Notes: a model not told the origin generated them from the sequence alone. DNA of 64,000 nucleotides from Sipunculus nudus (GCA_026874595.1 CM049312.1:80186929-80250928), one strand, 5' to 3'; positions 34,667-49,009 are shown, counted from the stretch's first letter. Made by a program: numbers and translations.

Positions 34667-35499
34667 TTTATTTTATTTTTATATTTATATATTTATTTAT
34701 ATGCACCTGTGCACCATTTGTCACGATATACACCAAAACTCCGGCAACATCCCCCCTCTCAATGCTGACCTTGCCCTGGGTTGATGTGCCTGGAGACGTC
34801 AATGTCAGTTGCAGATATTTCTATATTTTTATTTAAAAAAAGAACAAAGTTGGATGGGAGGTCGGCTTCAGGTAATGTGTGTATCTTCCCACAGGTGGCG
34901 TATCTCACCGAATCAGTAAAAAAATCCTTTAACTTCTATGACCTCTGTGACACGAAATGTGGAAAATATTGTATTAACCTCATTTGCACGATGGAACCAT
35001 CTCATGTACCAAATAATTAATTTATTACAGTTATAAGAAATAAATAATATATATTCTTGCATGGCAGGGGGTGGAGGTAGGGGTGTGTGTGTGTTGGGGG
35101 GGGGGGGTTATATTCTGTGTCAGCTGGTGAATTCATCACTCACGTGGGCAGATATAATTACGACTTGATAATTATTGGCACACATGATGCTTAAAACCAA
35201 TGTCACCGCTGATAAAAAGACCGTTTTTGTAGGCACGGAGCGTTACCGGATGTTATATTAGTTCTATGATAACATCTATCTGGCTGTTAATGAATACATT
35301 CAGGTCACAGGATCATCCTGATGCTTAAGAGAGCCAGTTGTTTGGTTAGTCGTTCTGGGAGCTACATCTATTGATTAAATACGCTTTACGTCAATGAGTG
35401 TTTCTAACGCACATTGTACGGATAGAAACCAACAAGTCGAAAACTGTCTTAAGACAGGTTTAAGGCAATTGATTGTACCAATATACTCACATTGTTTAT

Positions 35500-35752
35500 C
35501 GATACCAGACATTGACACCATATACCGATAGGCCCTGTGATGTTTACACAATATACAGATAAACCCTGAGATGTTGACACAATATACAGATAAACCCTGA
35601 GATGTTGACACAATATACAGATTAACCCTGAGATGTTGACACAATATACAGATAAACCCTGAGATGTTGATACAATATACCGATAAGCCCGGATATTTTG
35701 ACAAAATATACCGATAAACGCTGAGAATTTGACACAATAAACCGATAGATTT
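35500..35752. repeat. 31-bp minisatellite, about eight copies
   Basis: Period is 31 bp, measured from AAACCCTGAG at 35561, 35592, 35623 (as TAACCCTGAG) and 35654. The consensus is built on GATGTTGACACAATATACAG plus ATAAACCCTGA. Outer copies are decayed. The minus strand is open through it (frame 35375-35767) because 3 x 31 bp gives a 31-residue repeat without stops; this is not evidence of a gene. Confidence 0.85.
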
Positions 35753-35789
35753 ACAAAGAATTAACAAGGACCTTATTGAATATCATGTT

Positions 35790-36235
35790 ATAAGATTCTA
35801 GGCCACATTAATACAATTTTGCCAAAAAATTGAAAATAAAATGGGTAAAAATGAAAAAAAATAAGGTGGTGCTACCAGTCTCTAGGAACTGATGAAACTT
35901 TCCATGATAAATCTGCATGGAAAGAATCATGCCAATCAATGTGTTTTTTTTTGAGATACTGGAGCTTTTGTATCAATTTTTTAATTATTCTGAGGTGCAC
36001 CAATAGGGGCCCCACAACTCGGACAATATAAAGGTCACAATGACCTCATATCAAGTGCCCTATGAGATTTTTATTGACCTTCCTGGGTGTGAAGTAAGTA
36101 GAGTTTAGGTCAAACGTTTACGATTTGTGCCCTGTTTACGGACGGACAGACTGGCAGACAGACATAGAGATGGACGGACGGACAACGGACAAAGAGATGA
36201 CATTCAGTTTGCTGAGCTAAACATCTTAGTTATAT
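35790..36235 (+). repeat. Dispersed repeat R1, copy 2
   Basis: Same ordered blocks as 14560-14935: GGTG(G/C)(T/C)(A/C)CCAGTCT, AAGAATCATG, GGGCCCCACAACTCGGA, CCTTCCTGGGTGTGAAG and CCCTGTTTACGGACGGAC, followed by CAGCTAA-like CTGAGCTAAAC. Confidence 0.6.
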
Positions 36236-36299
36236 CGAAGCATATAAAAGAATATAAATTATTTATCATGTTTCAATGAATCTTTGGCAGTTCAAGTTG

Positions 36300-38025
36300 A
36301 AATTATATTATATATATTCACCATATAAAATTAAAAATTTCCTTCATGTACATGAATCTTCCAAAATGCGGATTTTAATTTGTTTTGTTTTAAAGTGTAT
36401 AAAAAATGAAACATGGGGAAACCTTCTTATATTGACGTCAGAATTATTAATCGGATATAATCATCATTTATTGTGCAGTTTTATTGCTAAATATGCCTCG
36501 TTAATACAGATTTAGCAACGTGTGCAAGTAAAATTAAATCCATTTTTTTTTTAATTTTCAGACTTTCATATCATGCAAAAAGTAGAATAATCACAAATCT
36601 AATACAAAATCATTGATATGATGATCATGGTGACGTAATAAATGTTAATACTTACAGATTTGTCGAAAATAATTATATAATTGTACCTTGCATAGAATTT
36701 AATGTATGAATAGTTACTGATAAATAAAACAGCTTGCCAAATAAGAGTGAGACATCCTCAATATATGCCCCCGACATGGTTAGCTTTTCCTGTAAAGGAA
36801 CCATCTTCTTTTTGTTTTCTGGTTTTTTTAATAATTATACATATGCGGTAGTAATTATATGAAAGACATGGTATTGCAGTACTAATGTACTTATTTCATT
36901 GAGTACTCCTTAACTGGTACAATGTGCACGGGTGCATATAAACACACGTTCGAAGATAAACACGAGATCCGTAAACTATTTTCAATATTTATAACTAGTT
37001 GTACAACTTACCCTACTGGCCGGTTTGATGGACGTGGTCTTTTGAGAGGTCACATAATGTAAACAGCATAAATAAGTAGTAATAATCTGGTGTATTGGCT
37101 ATGTACAGTAATCCACATGTTTACATCAGATACACGTGTGATTAAATAATGTCACAGTAACCCAGTTCCGAGGATGACCCACATAACACTACACGACGTT
37201 TACGTGTCGGCTATCAGCATAGAGTTTACATAGATATATTTACCCCTGTAACGGGGTTTAGTACTTATACGTGTCTCAGTTAATACGGGGAAGGGGGGGG
37301 GGTGTAAAGTGGAGATAATGGTGGGCACTCATACAGGGAAAAAATCTTATAAATAAAAAAAAAATTATTATCCTTAGCAAGGCATCTTAAAAATTCTTAA
37401 ACATAGCCGTGAGAAGGTTGGGGGGGGGGGGGGTAGAAAGTTATGGAAATAGCATAAATCATGAGAAGTTTAAAAATGAGATAAAAAGAGCGGTTTACCT
37501 CCGCTAACACCCTAGACTTATCTATATCGAACAAAACCATAATAATTACTTTCTTTCCTCCAGACCCACCTATTCTTAAAAATGAAATCGGAATGAATTT
37601 TTAAGGTTTCTCATTCATAAAGACAGTAGTACAGAGAGACAACTATTAAATCTGGACTCGCCTTTCATTTGAGGCCAGTCACAATTAACCTATCCATAAG
37701 TTTACTTATTCAAGGTAAAAGAATTGAACAAAAATAAATAGATAAAAATCACAGCCATATACAAACAGAAAAGTTGGTCTGATGACCGTTCTTAAAATTA
37801 AACCATACACTGAAGAATGATTTTGTCAGAGTAAAAAAAAATAGATAAAGTGTTGTTCGAATCAATCCCGCTAGATGTCAGTATCACCAAATATGTGACA
37901 AGCTCAGCCTATTTACATCCTGTGATGTATAAAAAAAACACATTAAATAAGATCAAAGTCAGATCAGAGGTTTTGATATTAGGCAAAGTTGAAGTGCAAC
38001 AATTGGTTATTTATTGAAAATTTAG
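36300..38025. other. Gene-free stretch
   Basis: AT-rich with two G runs (37289-37300 and 37421-37432). No protein-like ORF or bounded repeat seen. Confidence 0.4.
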
Positions 38026-38029
38026 GGGC

Positions 38030-38222
38030 TTCTCCATTTTCTCGAAGGAACGATGTCCTAGTGACCCGATTCTCGATATGGTAAGAGATTTTCGGGACAT
38101 CTAACTGTGTGCAAATTCTTGATTCGTAGATACAGCGGTTTCAAAACGTGCCTTGTAAACGGACGGACGGACAAAAGGACCATGACTGTAGCTCAGATGA
38201 CTTATAGTCAGCTAATCTAAAA
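38030..38222 (+). repeat. Dispersed repeat R1-related fragment
   Basis: Carries the family tail GTGCCTTGTAAACGGACGG followed by CAGATGACTTATAGTCAGCTAA, parallel to 14863-14925 and 36118-36220. Confidence 0.45.
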
Positions 38223-38246
38223 ATTCTTTATTAAGTAGGTCTATTC

Positions 38247-38250
<4 letters not shown>

Positions 38251-38294
<44 letters not shown>
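38251..38294. repeat. (AG)n microsatellite
   Basis: About 22 AG units. Confidence 0.9.
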
Positions 38295-38297
<3 letters not shown>

Positions 38298-38656
38298 ATG
38301 CATAAAGTAGCGATGTTCTAATATTCATTTTTTATCTATTGCCTTTTCTCATTTTCGATGAAATGATAATAAAAACATTTACGTGTAAACCAGGATATGG
38401 GCTGGATACTAGTGTTACGATATATTAACAATTTTCTATATCAGTTCATTTCTGGCAAAATCGTTACTATGTCAAAATTTTAATTATATTATGGAACGGG
38501 CAAACACAACTGACACAGTGTATAAAAGGCTTAAAATTTGTTATAAAGTTTGGAATTTATTAAGCCAATAAAATTATTTTATAATACTTAGACATCAAAC
38601 AAACCAATGAATATATAAGTTTTTGTCCCGTAATTTGGTATTCCAATCTCTTCTGG

Positions 38657-41600
38657 CTCATGGACTACTACTCCGACCTCATACTTTTACTCCTACTCCG
38701 ACTCATACTTTTACTCCTATTCCAACCTAATAACTTACTCCTACTCCGACCTCATACTTTAACTCTTAATCCGACCTCATACTTTTATTCCTATTTTGAC
38801 CTCATACTTTTTCTCCTACTCCGACTTCATACTTTTACTCCTACTCCCACCTCATACTTTTACTCCTACTCCCACCTCATACTTTTACTCCTCCTCCCAC
38901 CTCATACTTTTACTCGTAATCCCACCCCATACTTTTACTCCTACTCCGACCTCATACTTTTACTCCTACTCCCACCTCATACTTTTACTCGTAATCCCAC
39001 CCCATACTTTTACTCCTACTCCCACCTCATACTTTTACTCCTACTCCCACCTCATACTTTTACTCGTAATCCCACCCCATACTTTTACTCCTACTCCCAC
39101 CTCATACTTTACTCCTCCTCCCACCTCATACTTTTACTCGTAATCCCACCCCATACTTTTACTCCTACTCCCATCTCATACTTTTACTCCTACTCCCACC
39201 CCATACTTTTTCTCCTACTCCGACTTCATACTTTTACTCCTACTCCCATCTCATACTTTTACTCCTACTCCCATCTCATACTTTTACTCCTACTCCGACT
39301 TCATACTTTTACTCCTACTCCCATCTCATACTTTTTCTCCTACTCCGACTTCATACTTTTACTCCTACTCCCATCTCATACTTTTACTCCTACTCCCACC
39401 TCATACTTTTACTCCTACTCCCATCTCATACTTTTTCTCCTACTCCGACTTCATACTTTTACTCCTACTCCCATCTCATACTTTTACTCCTACTCCCACC
39501 TCAAACTTTTACTCCTACTCCCACCTCATACTTTTTCTCCTACTCCGACTTCATACTTTTTCTCCTACTCCCACCCCATACTTTTACTCCTACTCCCATC
39601 TCATACTTTTTCTCCTACTCCCACCCCATACTTTTTCTCCTACTCCGACTTCATACTTTTACTCCTACTCCCACCTCATACTTTTTCTCCTACTCCCACC
39701 CCATACTTTTTCTCCTACTCCGACTTCATACTTTTTCTCCTACTCCCATCTCATACTTTTTCTCCTACTCCCACCCCATACTTTTTCTCCTACTCCCACC
39801 CCATACTTTTACTCCTACTCCCATCTCATACTTTTACTCCTACTCCGACTTCATACTTTTTCTCCTACTCCCATCTCATACTTTTTCTCCTACTCCGACT
39901 TCATACTTTTTCTCCTACTCCCATCTCATACTTTTACTCCTACTCCCATCTCATACTTTTACTCCTACTCCCATTTCATACTTTTACTCCTACTCCCATC
40001 TCATACTTTTACTCCTACTCCCATCTCATACTTTTACTCCTACTCCCATCTCATACTTTTACTCCTACTCCCATCTCATACTTTTACTTCTACTCCCATC
40101 TCATACTTTTACTCCTACTCCCATCTCATACTTTTACTCCTACTCCCACCTCATACTTTTACTCCTACTCCCATCTCATACTTTTACTCCTACTCCCACC
40201 TCATACTTTTACTCCTACTCCCACCCCATACTTTTTCTCCTACTCCCATCTCATACTTTTTCTCCTACTCCCATCTCATACTTTTACTCCTACTCCCACC
40301 TCATACTTTTACTCCTCCTCCCACCTCATACTTTTACTCGTAATCCCACCTCATACTTTTACTCCTACTCCCACCTCATACTTTTTCTCCTACTCCCATC
40401 TCATACTTTTTCTCCTACTCCCATCTCAAACTTTTACTCTTACTCCCATCTCATACTTTTACTCCTACTCCCATCTCATACTTTTACTCCTACTCCCATC
40501 TCATACTTTTACTCCTACTCCCATCTCATACTTTTACTCCTACTCCCATCTCATACTTTTACTCCTACTCCCACCCCATACTTTTTCTCCTACTCCCATC
40601 TCATACTTTTTCTCCTACTCCCATCTCATACTTTTACTCCTACTCCCACCTCATACTTTTACTCCTCCTCCCACCTCATACTTTTACTCGTAATCCCACC
40701 TCATACTTTTACTCCTACTCCCACCTCATACTTTTTCTCCTACTCCCATCTCATACTTTTTCTCCTATTCCCATCTCATACTTTTACTCCTCCTCCCACC
40801 TCATACTTTTACTCCTCCTCCCACCTCATACTTTTACTCGTAATCCCACCTCATACTTTTACTCCTACTCCCACCTCATACTTTTTCTCCTACTCCCATC
40901 TCATACTTTTTCTCCTACTCCCATCTCATACTTTTACTCCTACTCCCATCTCATACTTTTACTCCTACTCCCATCTCATACTTTTACTCCTACTCCCATC
41001 TCATACTTTTACTCCTACTCCCATCTCATACTTTTACTCCTACTCCCATCTCATACTTTTACTCCTACTCCCATCTCATACTTTTACTCCTACTCCCATC
41101 TCATACTTTTACTCTTACTCCCACCTCATACTTTTACTCCTCCTCCCACCTCATACTTTTACTCGTAATCCCACCTCATACTTTTACTCCTACTCCCACC
41201 TCATACTTTTTCTCCTACTCCCATCTCATACTTTTTCTCCTACTCCCATCTCATACTTTTACTCCTACTCCCATCTCATACTTTTACTCCTACTCCCATC
41301 TCATACTTTTACTCCTACTCCCATCTCATACTTTTACTCCTACTCCCATCTCATACTTTTACTCCTACTCCCATCTCATACTTTTACTCTTACTCCCATC
41401 TCATACTTTTACTCCTACTCCCATCTCATACTTTTACTCCTACTCCCATCTCATACTTTTACTCCTACTCCCATCTCATACTTTTACTCCTACTCCCATC
41501 TCATACTTTTACTCCTACTCTCATCTCATACTTTTACTCCTACTCCCATCTCATACTTTTACTCCTACTCCCATCTCATACTTTTACTCCTACTCCCATC

Positions 41601-44600
41601 TCATACTTTTACTCCTACTCCCATCTCATACTTTTACTCCTACTCCCATCTCATACTTTTACTCCTACTCCCATCTCATACTTTTACTCCTACTCCCATC
41701 TCATACTTTTACTCCTACTCCTATCTCATACTTTTACTCCTTCTCCCATCTCATACTTTTACTCCTACTCCCATCTCATACTTTTACTCCTACTCCCATC
41801 TCATACTTTTACTCCTACTCCCACCTCATACTTTTACTCCTACTCCCATCTCATACTTTTACTCCTACTCCCACCTCATACTTTTACTCCTACTCCCACC
41901 CCATATTTTTTCTCCTACTCCCTTTCATACTTTTTCTCCTACTCCCATCTCATACTTTTACTCCTACTCCCACCTCATACTTTTACTCCTCCTCCCACCT
42001 CATACTTTTACTCGTAATCCCACCTCATACTTTTACTCCTACTCCCACCTCATACTTTTTCTCCTACTCCCATCTCATACTTTTACTCCTACTCCCACCT
42101 CATACTTTTACTCCTACTCCCATCTCATACTTTTTCTCCTACTCCCATCTCATACTTTTACTCCTACTCCCACCTCATACTTTTACTCCTACTCCCACCC
42201 CATACTTTTTCTCCTACTCCCATCTCATACTTTTTCTCCTACTCCCATCTCATACTTTTACTCCTACTCCCACCTCATACTTTTACTCCTACTCCCATCT
42301 CATACTTTTTCTCCTAATCCCATCTCATACTTTTACTCCTACTCCCACCTCATACTTTTACTCATCCTCCCACCTCATACTTTTACTCGTAATCCCACCT
42401 CATACTTTTACTCCTACTCCAATCTCATACTTTTACTCCTACTCCCACCTCATACTTTTACTCCTCCTCCCACCTCATACTTTTACTCGTAATCCCATCT
42501 CATACTTTTACTCCTACTCCCACCTCATACTTTTACTCCTCCTCCCACCTCATACTTTTACTCGTAATCCCACCTCATACTTTTACTCCTACTCCCATCT
42601 CATACTTTTACTCCTACTCCCACCTCATACTTTTACTCCTCCTCCCACCTCATACTTTTACTCGTAATCCCACCTCATACTTTTACTCCTCCTCCCACCT
42701 CATACTTTTACTCGTAATCCCACCTCATACTTTTTCTCCTACTCCCACCCCATACTTTTTCTCCTACTCCCATCTCATACTTTTTCTCCTACTCCGACTT
42801 CATACTTTTACTCCTACTCCCACCTCATACTTTTACTCGTAATCCCACCCCATACTTTTACTCCTACTCCCACCTCATACTTTTACTCCTCCTCCCACCT
42901 CATACTTTTACTCGTAATCCCACCTCATACTTTTACTCCTACTCCCACCCCATACTTTTTCTCCTACTCCGACTTCATACTTTTACTCCTACTCCCACCT
43001 CATACTTTTACTCGTAATCCCACCCCATACTTTTACTCCTACTCCGACCTCATACTTTTACTCCTACTCCCACCCCATACTTTTTCTCCTACTCCGACTT
43101 CATACTTTTACTCCTACTCCCACCTCATACTTTTACTCCTCCTCCCACCTCATACTTTTACTCGTAATCCCACCCCATACTTTTACTCCTACTCCCACCT
43201 CATACTTTTACTCCTCCTCCCACCTCATACTTTTACTCGTAATCCCACCCCATACTTTTACTCCTACTCCGACCTCATACTTTTACTCCTACTCCCACCC
43301 CATACTTTTTTTCCTACTCCGACTTCATACTTTTACTCCTACTCCCACCTCATACTTTTACTCCTCCTCCCACCTCATACTTTTACTCGTAATCCCACCC
43401 CATACTTTTACTCCTACTCCGACCTCATACTTTTACTCCTACTCCGACCTCATACTTTTACTCCTAGTCCGACCTCATACTTTTACTCCCACTCCGACCT
43501 CATACTTTTACTCCTATTGCGACCTGTACTTTACTCCTAATCCGAACTCATACTTTTACTCCTACTCCAACCTCATACTTTTACTCTTACTCCCATCTCA
43601 TACTTTTACTCCTACTCCCATCTCATACTTTTACTCCTACTCCCATCTCATACTTTTACTCCTACTCCCATCTCATACTTTTACTCCTACTCCCATCTCA
43701 TACTTTTACTCCTACTCCCATCTCATACTTTTACTCCTACTCCCATCTCATACTTTTACTCTTACTCCCATCTCATACTTTTACTCCTACTCCCATCTCA
43801 TACTTTTACTCCTACTCCCATCTCATACTTTTACTCCTACTCCCATCTCATACTTTTACTCCTACTCCCATCTCATACTTTTACTCCTACTCCCATCTCA
43901 TACTTTTACTCCTACTCCCATCTCATACTTTTACTCCTACTCCCATCTCATACTTTTACTCCTACTCCCATCTCATACTTTTACTCCTACTCCCATCTCA
44001 TACTTTTACTCCTACTCCCATCTCATACTTTTACTCCTACTCCCATCTCATACTTTTACTCCTACTCCCATCTCATACTTTTACTCCTACTCCCATCTCA
44101 TACTTTTACTCCTACTCCCATCTCATACTTTTACTCCTACTCCCATCTCATACTTTTACTCTTACTCCCATCTCATACTTTTACTCCTACTCCCATCTCA
44201 TACTTTTACTCCTACTCCCATCTCATACTTTTACTCCTACTCCCATCTCATACTTTTACTCCTACTCCCATCTCATACTTTTACTCCTACTCCCATCTCA
44301 TACTTTTACTCCTACTCCCATCTCATACTTTGACTCTTACTCCCACCTCATACTTTGACTCTTACTCCCATCTCATACTTTTACTCCTACTCCCATCTCA
44401 TACTTTTACTTCTACTCCCATCTCATACTTTTACTCCTACTCCCATCTCATACTTTTACTCCTACTCCCATCTCATACTTTTACTCCTACTCCCATCTCA
44501 TACTTTTACTCTTACTCCCATCTCATACTTTTACTCCTACTCCCATCTCATACTTTTACTCCTACTCCCACCTCATACTTTGACTCTTACTCCTATCTCA

Positions 44601-45478
44601 TACTTTTACTCCTACTCCCATCTCATACTTTTACTCCTACTCCCATCTCATACTTTTACTCCTACTCCCATCTCATACTTTTCCTCTTACTCCCACCTCA
44701 TACTTTGACTCTTACACCCATCTCATACTTTTACTCCTACTCCCATCTCATACTTTTACTTCTACTCCCATCTCATACTTTTACTCCTACTCCCATCTCA
44801 TACTTTTCCTCTTACTCCCACCTCATACTTTGACTCTTACTCCCATCTCATACTTTTACTCCTACTCCCATCTCATACTTTTACTCCTCCTCCCACCTCA
44901 TACTTTTACTCTTACTCCCACTTCATACGTTTACTCCTACTCCGACTCCATACTTTTACTCCTACTCCCACCTCATACTTTTACTCCTTTTCCCACCTCA
45001 TACTTTTACTCTTACTCCCATCTCATACTTTTACTCCTCCTCCCACCTCATACTTTTACTCTTACTCCCACCTCATACTTTTACTCCTCCTCCCACCTCA
45101 TACTTTTACTCCTACTCCCATCTCATACTTTTACTCCTACTCCCATCTCATACTTTTACTCTTACTCCAACCTCATACTTTTACTCCTCCTCCCACCTCA
45201 TACTTTTACTCTTACTCCCATCTCATACTTTTACTCCTACTCCCACCTCATACTTTTACTCCTACTCCCACCTCATACTTTTACTCCTACTCCCATCTCA
45301 TACTTTTACTCCTACTCCCACCTCATACTTTTACTCCTACTCCCACCTCATACTTTTACTCCTACTCCCATCTCATACTTTTACTCCTACTCCCACCTCA
45401 TACTTTTACTCCTACTCCGACCTCATACTTTTACCTCTACTGCCACCTCATACTTTTACTCTTCCTCCCACCTCATAC
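38657..45478. repeat. Giant 25-bp minisatellite, about 270 copies
   Basis: Tandem units of 25 bp on the + strand: CATACTTTTACTCCTACTCC followed by CATCT. Common variants are CACCT, CACCC and CGACT at the end, TTTTTCTCC, CTCCTCC, and CTCGTAATCC. The + strand is almost free of G (G appears mainly in the CGAC and TCGTAATCC variants). Central stretches (about 40925-41850 and 43560-44330) are nearly uniform, while edges and 42000-43450 mix variants in short recurring sets. All three + frames are mostly open, giving long Leu/Tyr/Ser/Thr/Pro frames (for example 38660-40693) that repeat every 25 residues. These are by-products of a stop-free unit, not genes. Confidence 0.95.
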
Positions 45479-45479
45479 A

Positions 45480-46125
45480 GTCGGCGGAATAACTCCAGCA
45501 ACGTTTAGCCCAGAACGTTTTTAAGCAGTCTCCGTTGTATAAAAATATCCCGGAGAAAATAACATGTAGACACGGAAACTCTTACAAATTATACATACTA
45601 CAGTGCATGGTACGGAAATTCTGTTTGGGAGAGTCGCCAACATTATGCAAATTTTCCGCTTGTCAGGGGATTGGTTGTTGACATTACAAATGGTCACTTA
45701 ATAGGTTGCTCACAAATGCTCTACTTACGATTATTCATTGAACAAATATGCGATTAATTTCACATAGAGTACATGGTTGGGTCGATTTAGACAAGAGACA
45801 TGATCTGATTAATATAATTTCACCGGGACAAAGCCTAAAGGTTATAACTTTGGACTACAGCGTAGGTTTCCCAGAAAAAAACAACAAAAGTAAATGGGCC
45901 ATTTTCAAATTTAGAGAGTTCATTTCTCTAACTGACAGGTTGCGATTATTCTAAGCCCCGTTCAATAAAAACCCGAAATCCGGTAGGCATACGAATTATG
46001 GATCATTCTTACCATTTTGTACCTTCAATCTCAATCAATATTAGAGACCAGCAGGTCCTGAGGCTATCCTAAGGGAATATCCTTATACAAGTCAGAACAT
46101 TCCTACTACTTGGAATCTTGTCTAT
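45480..46125. other. Gene-free flank of the 25-bp array
   Basis: One 68-codon ORF (45748-45954) with no recognisable motif; otherwise unremarkable. Confidence 0.4.
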
Positions 46126-46129
46126 GTGG

Positions 46130-46440
46130 TGATATTTCAGACCTTTATATAGAGCGTGGTGTCGTAAGGGTTATTAGCGCTGGACTTGGGACTGCGAGAT
46201 TGTGGATTCGAGTCTAGTTCTGACAGCCGTCTACGCTTACACTTCTAGCCAAGGTCTTTACCACAAGAGTGGGCTCTCTCGACACAGGAATGAATGGGTA
46301 TTGGTCATGGGCGGCAGGTAAATAAAGACAAAATAAGCTTCTAGCGCCTGATATGGCTGTTTGGTATGTATGCTCCCTAGGGAGCCGGGAAAAGCTAAAA
46401 GAATAGAGTGTAAAGTCAGATGAGACTGACATCGTTAATG
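46130..46440 (+). mobile_element. tRNA-derived SINE-like element
   Basis: The head has TGTCGTAAGGGTTATTAGCGC (A-box region) and ATTGTGGATTCGAGTC (anticodon-stem side and B box), spaced as in a tRNA. The body includes GCCTGATATGGCTG and CCCTAGGGAGCCGGG. Good polymerase III box spacing, but no intact tRNA fold. Confidence 0.55.
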
Positions 46441-48194
46441 ATATTAGAATATTCCGAAGAAGATTCCGTCACCTTTGCCTTTTACCTTGCACAAAGAAAA
46501 TAACAGTAAAATATGTTGTTAGCTTTATTTTACTGTAGTTAAAGTACTTGGAATGAAGGAATGTCACCTTGCTATTTATAAACATTCCATCATATATCCG
46601 GGGGAGAAATTTGTTTTGACAGTTGCACTAGAAGTGTCAAAGGTTTGCCTCGTCATATACATGATAATAAATATGTCATGAATACAATAAACAAAACAAA
46701 AAGAAAATATTAAGATTTTTATTTACTTTCAGCACTAGAATGAACAACAATTAATGAACTTACAAAACAACAGAGTGAGCATTGGTGAAACCGCCAAGTT
46801 GCAGGAAAGAAACAGTATTAATAAAAGTCTCAAGTCTGTCTTATGACCATGTATATACATTGTTTCAGTTGTTCTTTCTAATATTTAAGAAAGAGAAACA
46901 GCTGGGGTCCCTCAATGGGTTAGAATATGCTCTGTTTTGGTATTTGAAAATTTTGCGCCCTCTAAATCTGGTTAATTGTATCAGTTGTTTAGAATATTTA
47001 AATTAATATCATATTCTAGCCTAAAAATAATGTATTCCAGCATATCTGCTACAAATGAAAAATACTTCTGCGCATCATGTTTTCATATGGGTAAACCCTC
47101 AACTGATTGTTTTTCAGTTTGCGTGTTAAGCTTGAGTGTTTTTTTCTTTTTCTCTTTAAAAAACTTCCCACACCAGATAGACACAGATATCAAATTATAT
47201 TAATCAAATCATAGATAAATTATCATTATCTGGAATGATTAAAGGAATATGAACTTGCCAATACTAATGTCAGATTAAATTACTCAATAGGCTGTCGAAA
47301 TATTTTTGTTTTGTTTCTCGACAATAAAGACCATATTCACGACAGTAAAAACGATATTCAAACCTACCACTAATCCTAGAAAACCCTTAAGCTCGATTTG
47401 AATTAGTTAACACCATCAGTGTCTGATATGGTCGATTCAATATCTGCGTTATACGTTCGAAGATGAAAACGATATTGTACTGCCATCAACAGCAAATATG
47501 CAAAAAATGATCTTTGCCGGATATGAACAAATTGACGTCCACAAATGTTTCCATAGTCTTATTTGAATCGAATCAAAAGACCAAGCAGAATCCAACAAGT
47601 AGACCTAGGATTTGGTCAATTATATCTGATCAGAATGATCCCCAATTATTACATCCTTGCAGCCACAGCCACATAAGACCAGCTGAATTTATAACGAATT
47701 TAACCAGCTGAAGCAGACAATATGAAGCTATTCCAACGTTGCACATATAAAATGCCATCCTTAATATAATTTATTTGATAATATAAGATAATAAATATGA
47801 CTAGAAAGAGTCGTATGACCGTCTGCTAATATAACTGCTAATATACATATTGCTAACTCCCCATTTTCTCTCCGGTGCGTGGATAACCAATCCACCTTAA
47901 ATATTGTCAGCGTCCACATTCTCAAGGTTCTAAATATAAATTCCATCAGCAAGACTGCCATGACACCTATTAGTTTTAAATATTTTCTTATAATAGCGCC
48001 TCAAATCGGATTCTGTTTCACTTTCTATATAAACTCGATAATATAATATTCATAATTAATCATTTGTTTAAAGTACTTTCTTACCCTTGTCCATTCTATA
48101 TCTACAGTTGTAAGTGCAGGATATAAAAAATTATCATAAATATAGCTCACGTTAGTTATTCATATACTCATCACGCTCATATAAAAGAAATACT

Positions 48195-48290
48195 GTGGTT
48201 GTCTGTACGCGATGGTTTATAAATTTGCGATATTCGCGACAGGGAAATTATCGCGAAATAAATCCTTCGTGAACAAGAGGTCAAATCATG
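48195..48290 (+). repeat. MITE R4 end fragment
   Basis: ATACTGTGGTTGTCTGTACG, then CGCGATGG, TTTGCGATATTCGCGACAGG and TTATCGCGAAATAAATCC. Matches the inverted right end at 52075-52142 better than the left end at 50279. Confidence 0.6.
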
Positions 48291-48439
48291 GGAGGATAAG
48301 TCGAAAGGATTGATATTCAATATAAATACAGATAGACCTTGTATATTCAACGATTGCTATTTTTTAATGATATATTAAAATTTAAAAAAATATTCATGGA
48401 ATTATACAAGTGATCAATATAACTAATTCTAGGCACTCA

Positions 48440-48599
48440 GGTGGTTTCGTTCTGAATTGTCTACAGGTGGAGGAAACCGGAAAACCCGAAGAAAACCACC
48501 GGCCGTTAACGGGCCACTATAACTCCCTCTCATACCTACGCCGGGGATCGAACCCGGGTCCGCAGATGAAACAGCCGAGAGTTTTTACCCTCGACTGTC

Positions 48600-48600
<1 letters not shown>
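48440..48600 (-). mobile_element. tRNA-derived SINE-like element
   Basis: On the minus strand, GGGTTCGATCCCCGGCG is a perfect polymerase III B box, preceded by an A-box-like region near 48585-48600. The other side contains GGTGGAGGAAACCGGAAAACC, a motif often seen in dispersed animal repeats. The (CT)n-(AT)n tract at 48602-48690 adjoins its head. Confidence 0.55.

Positions 48601-48601
<1 letters not shown>

Positions 48602-48690
<89 letters not shown>
48602..48690. repeat. (CT)n-(AT)n compound microsatellite
   Basis: About 21 CT units run directly into about 23 AT units. Confidence 0.9.
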
Positions 48691-48692
<2 letters not shown>

Positions 48693-49009
48693 ACTATCAG
48701 CTCTTCCTAGTTTTCAAAAAAAATGAACTATAATTTAACTCATTTGATGTTCCCTGGGGTCATCTCCCTAGTATTAAGGTTTTGAACACAAATTATTAGA
48801 TAATAAATAATTCATATGATGTTTTTTTACTTTGTATATCATCTTGAGATTGCGAAAATTAAACCAGCGCGAACTACTGAAAAGTGGATATTGCGACGTA
48901 TTATCCCACCGAACAGGCTGCCAACCACAGTTAATTGTTCACTTATTTGTAGTGTCGGTTTCTTATTCAGTATGTTGCTCATGCCTAAATTTCTAATTGT
49001 AACTCATGT

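Noticed and set aside
38660-45492. ORFs of 677, 220 and 167 codons in the 25-bp array
   Set aside because: The unit has no stop in any + frame, so long frames are automatic. Units vary without regard to codons and indels switch frame.
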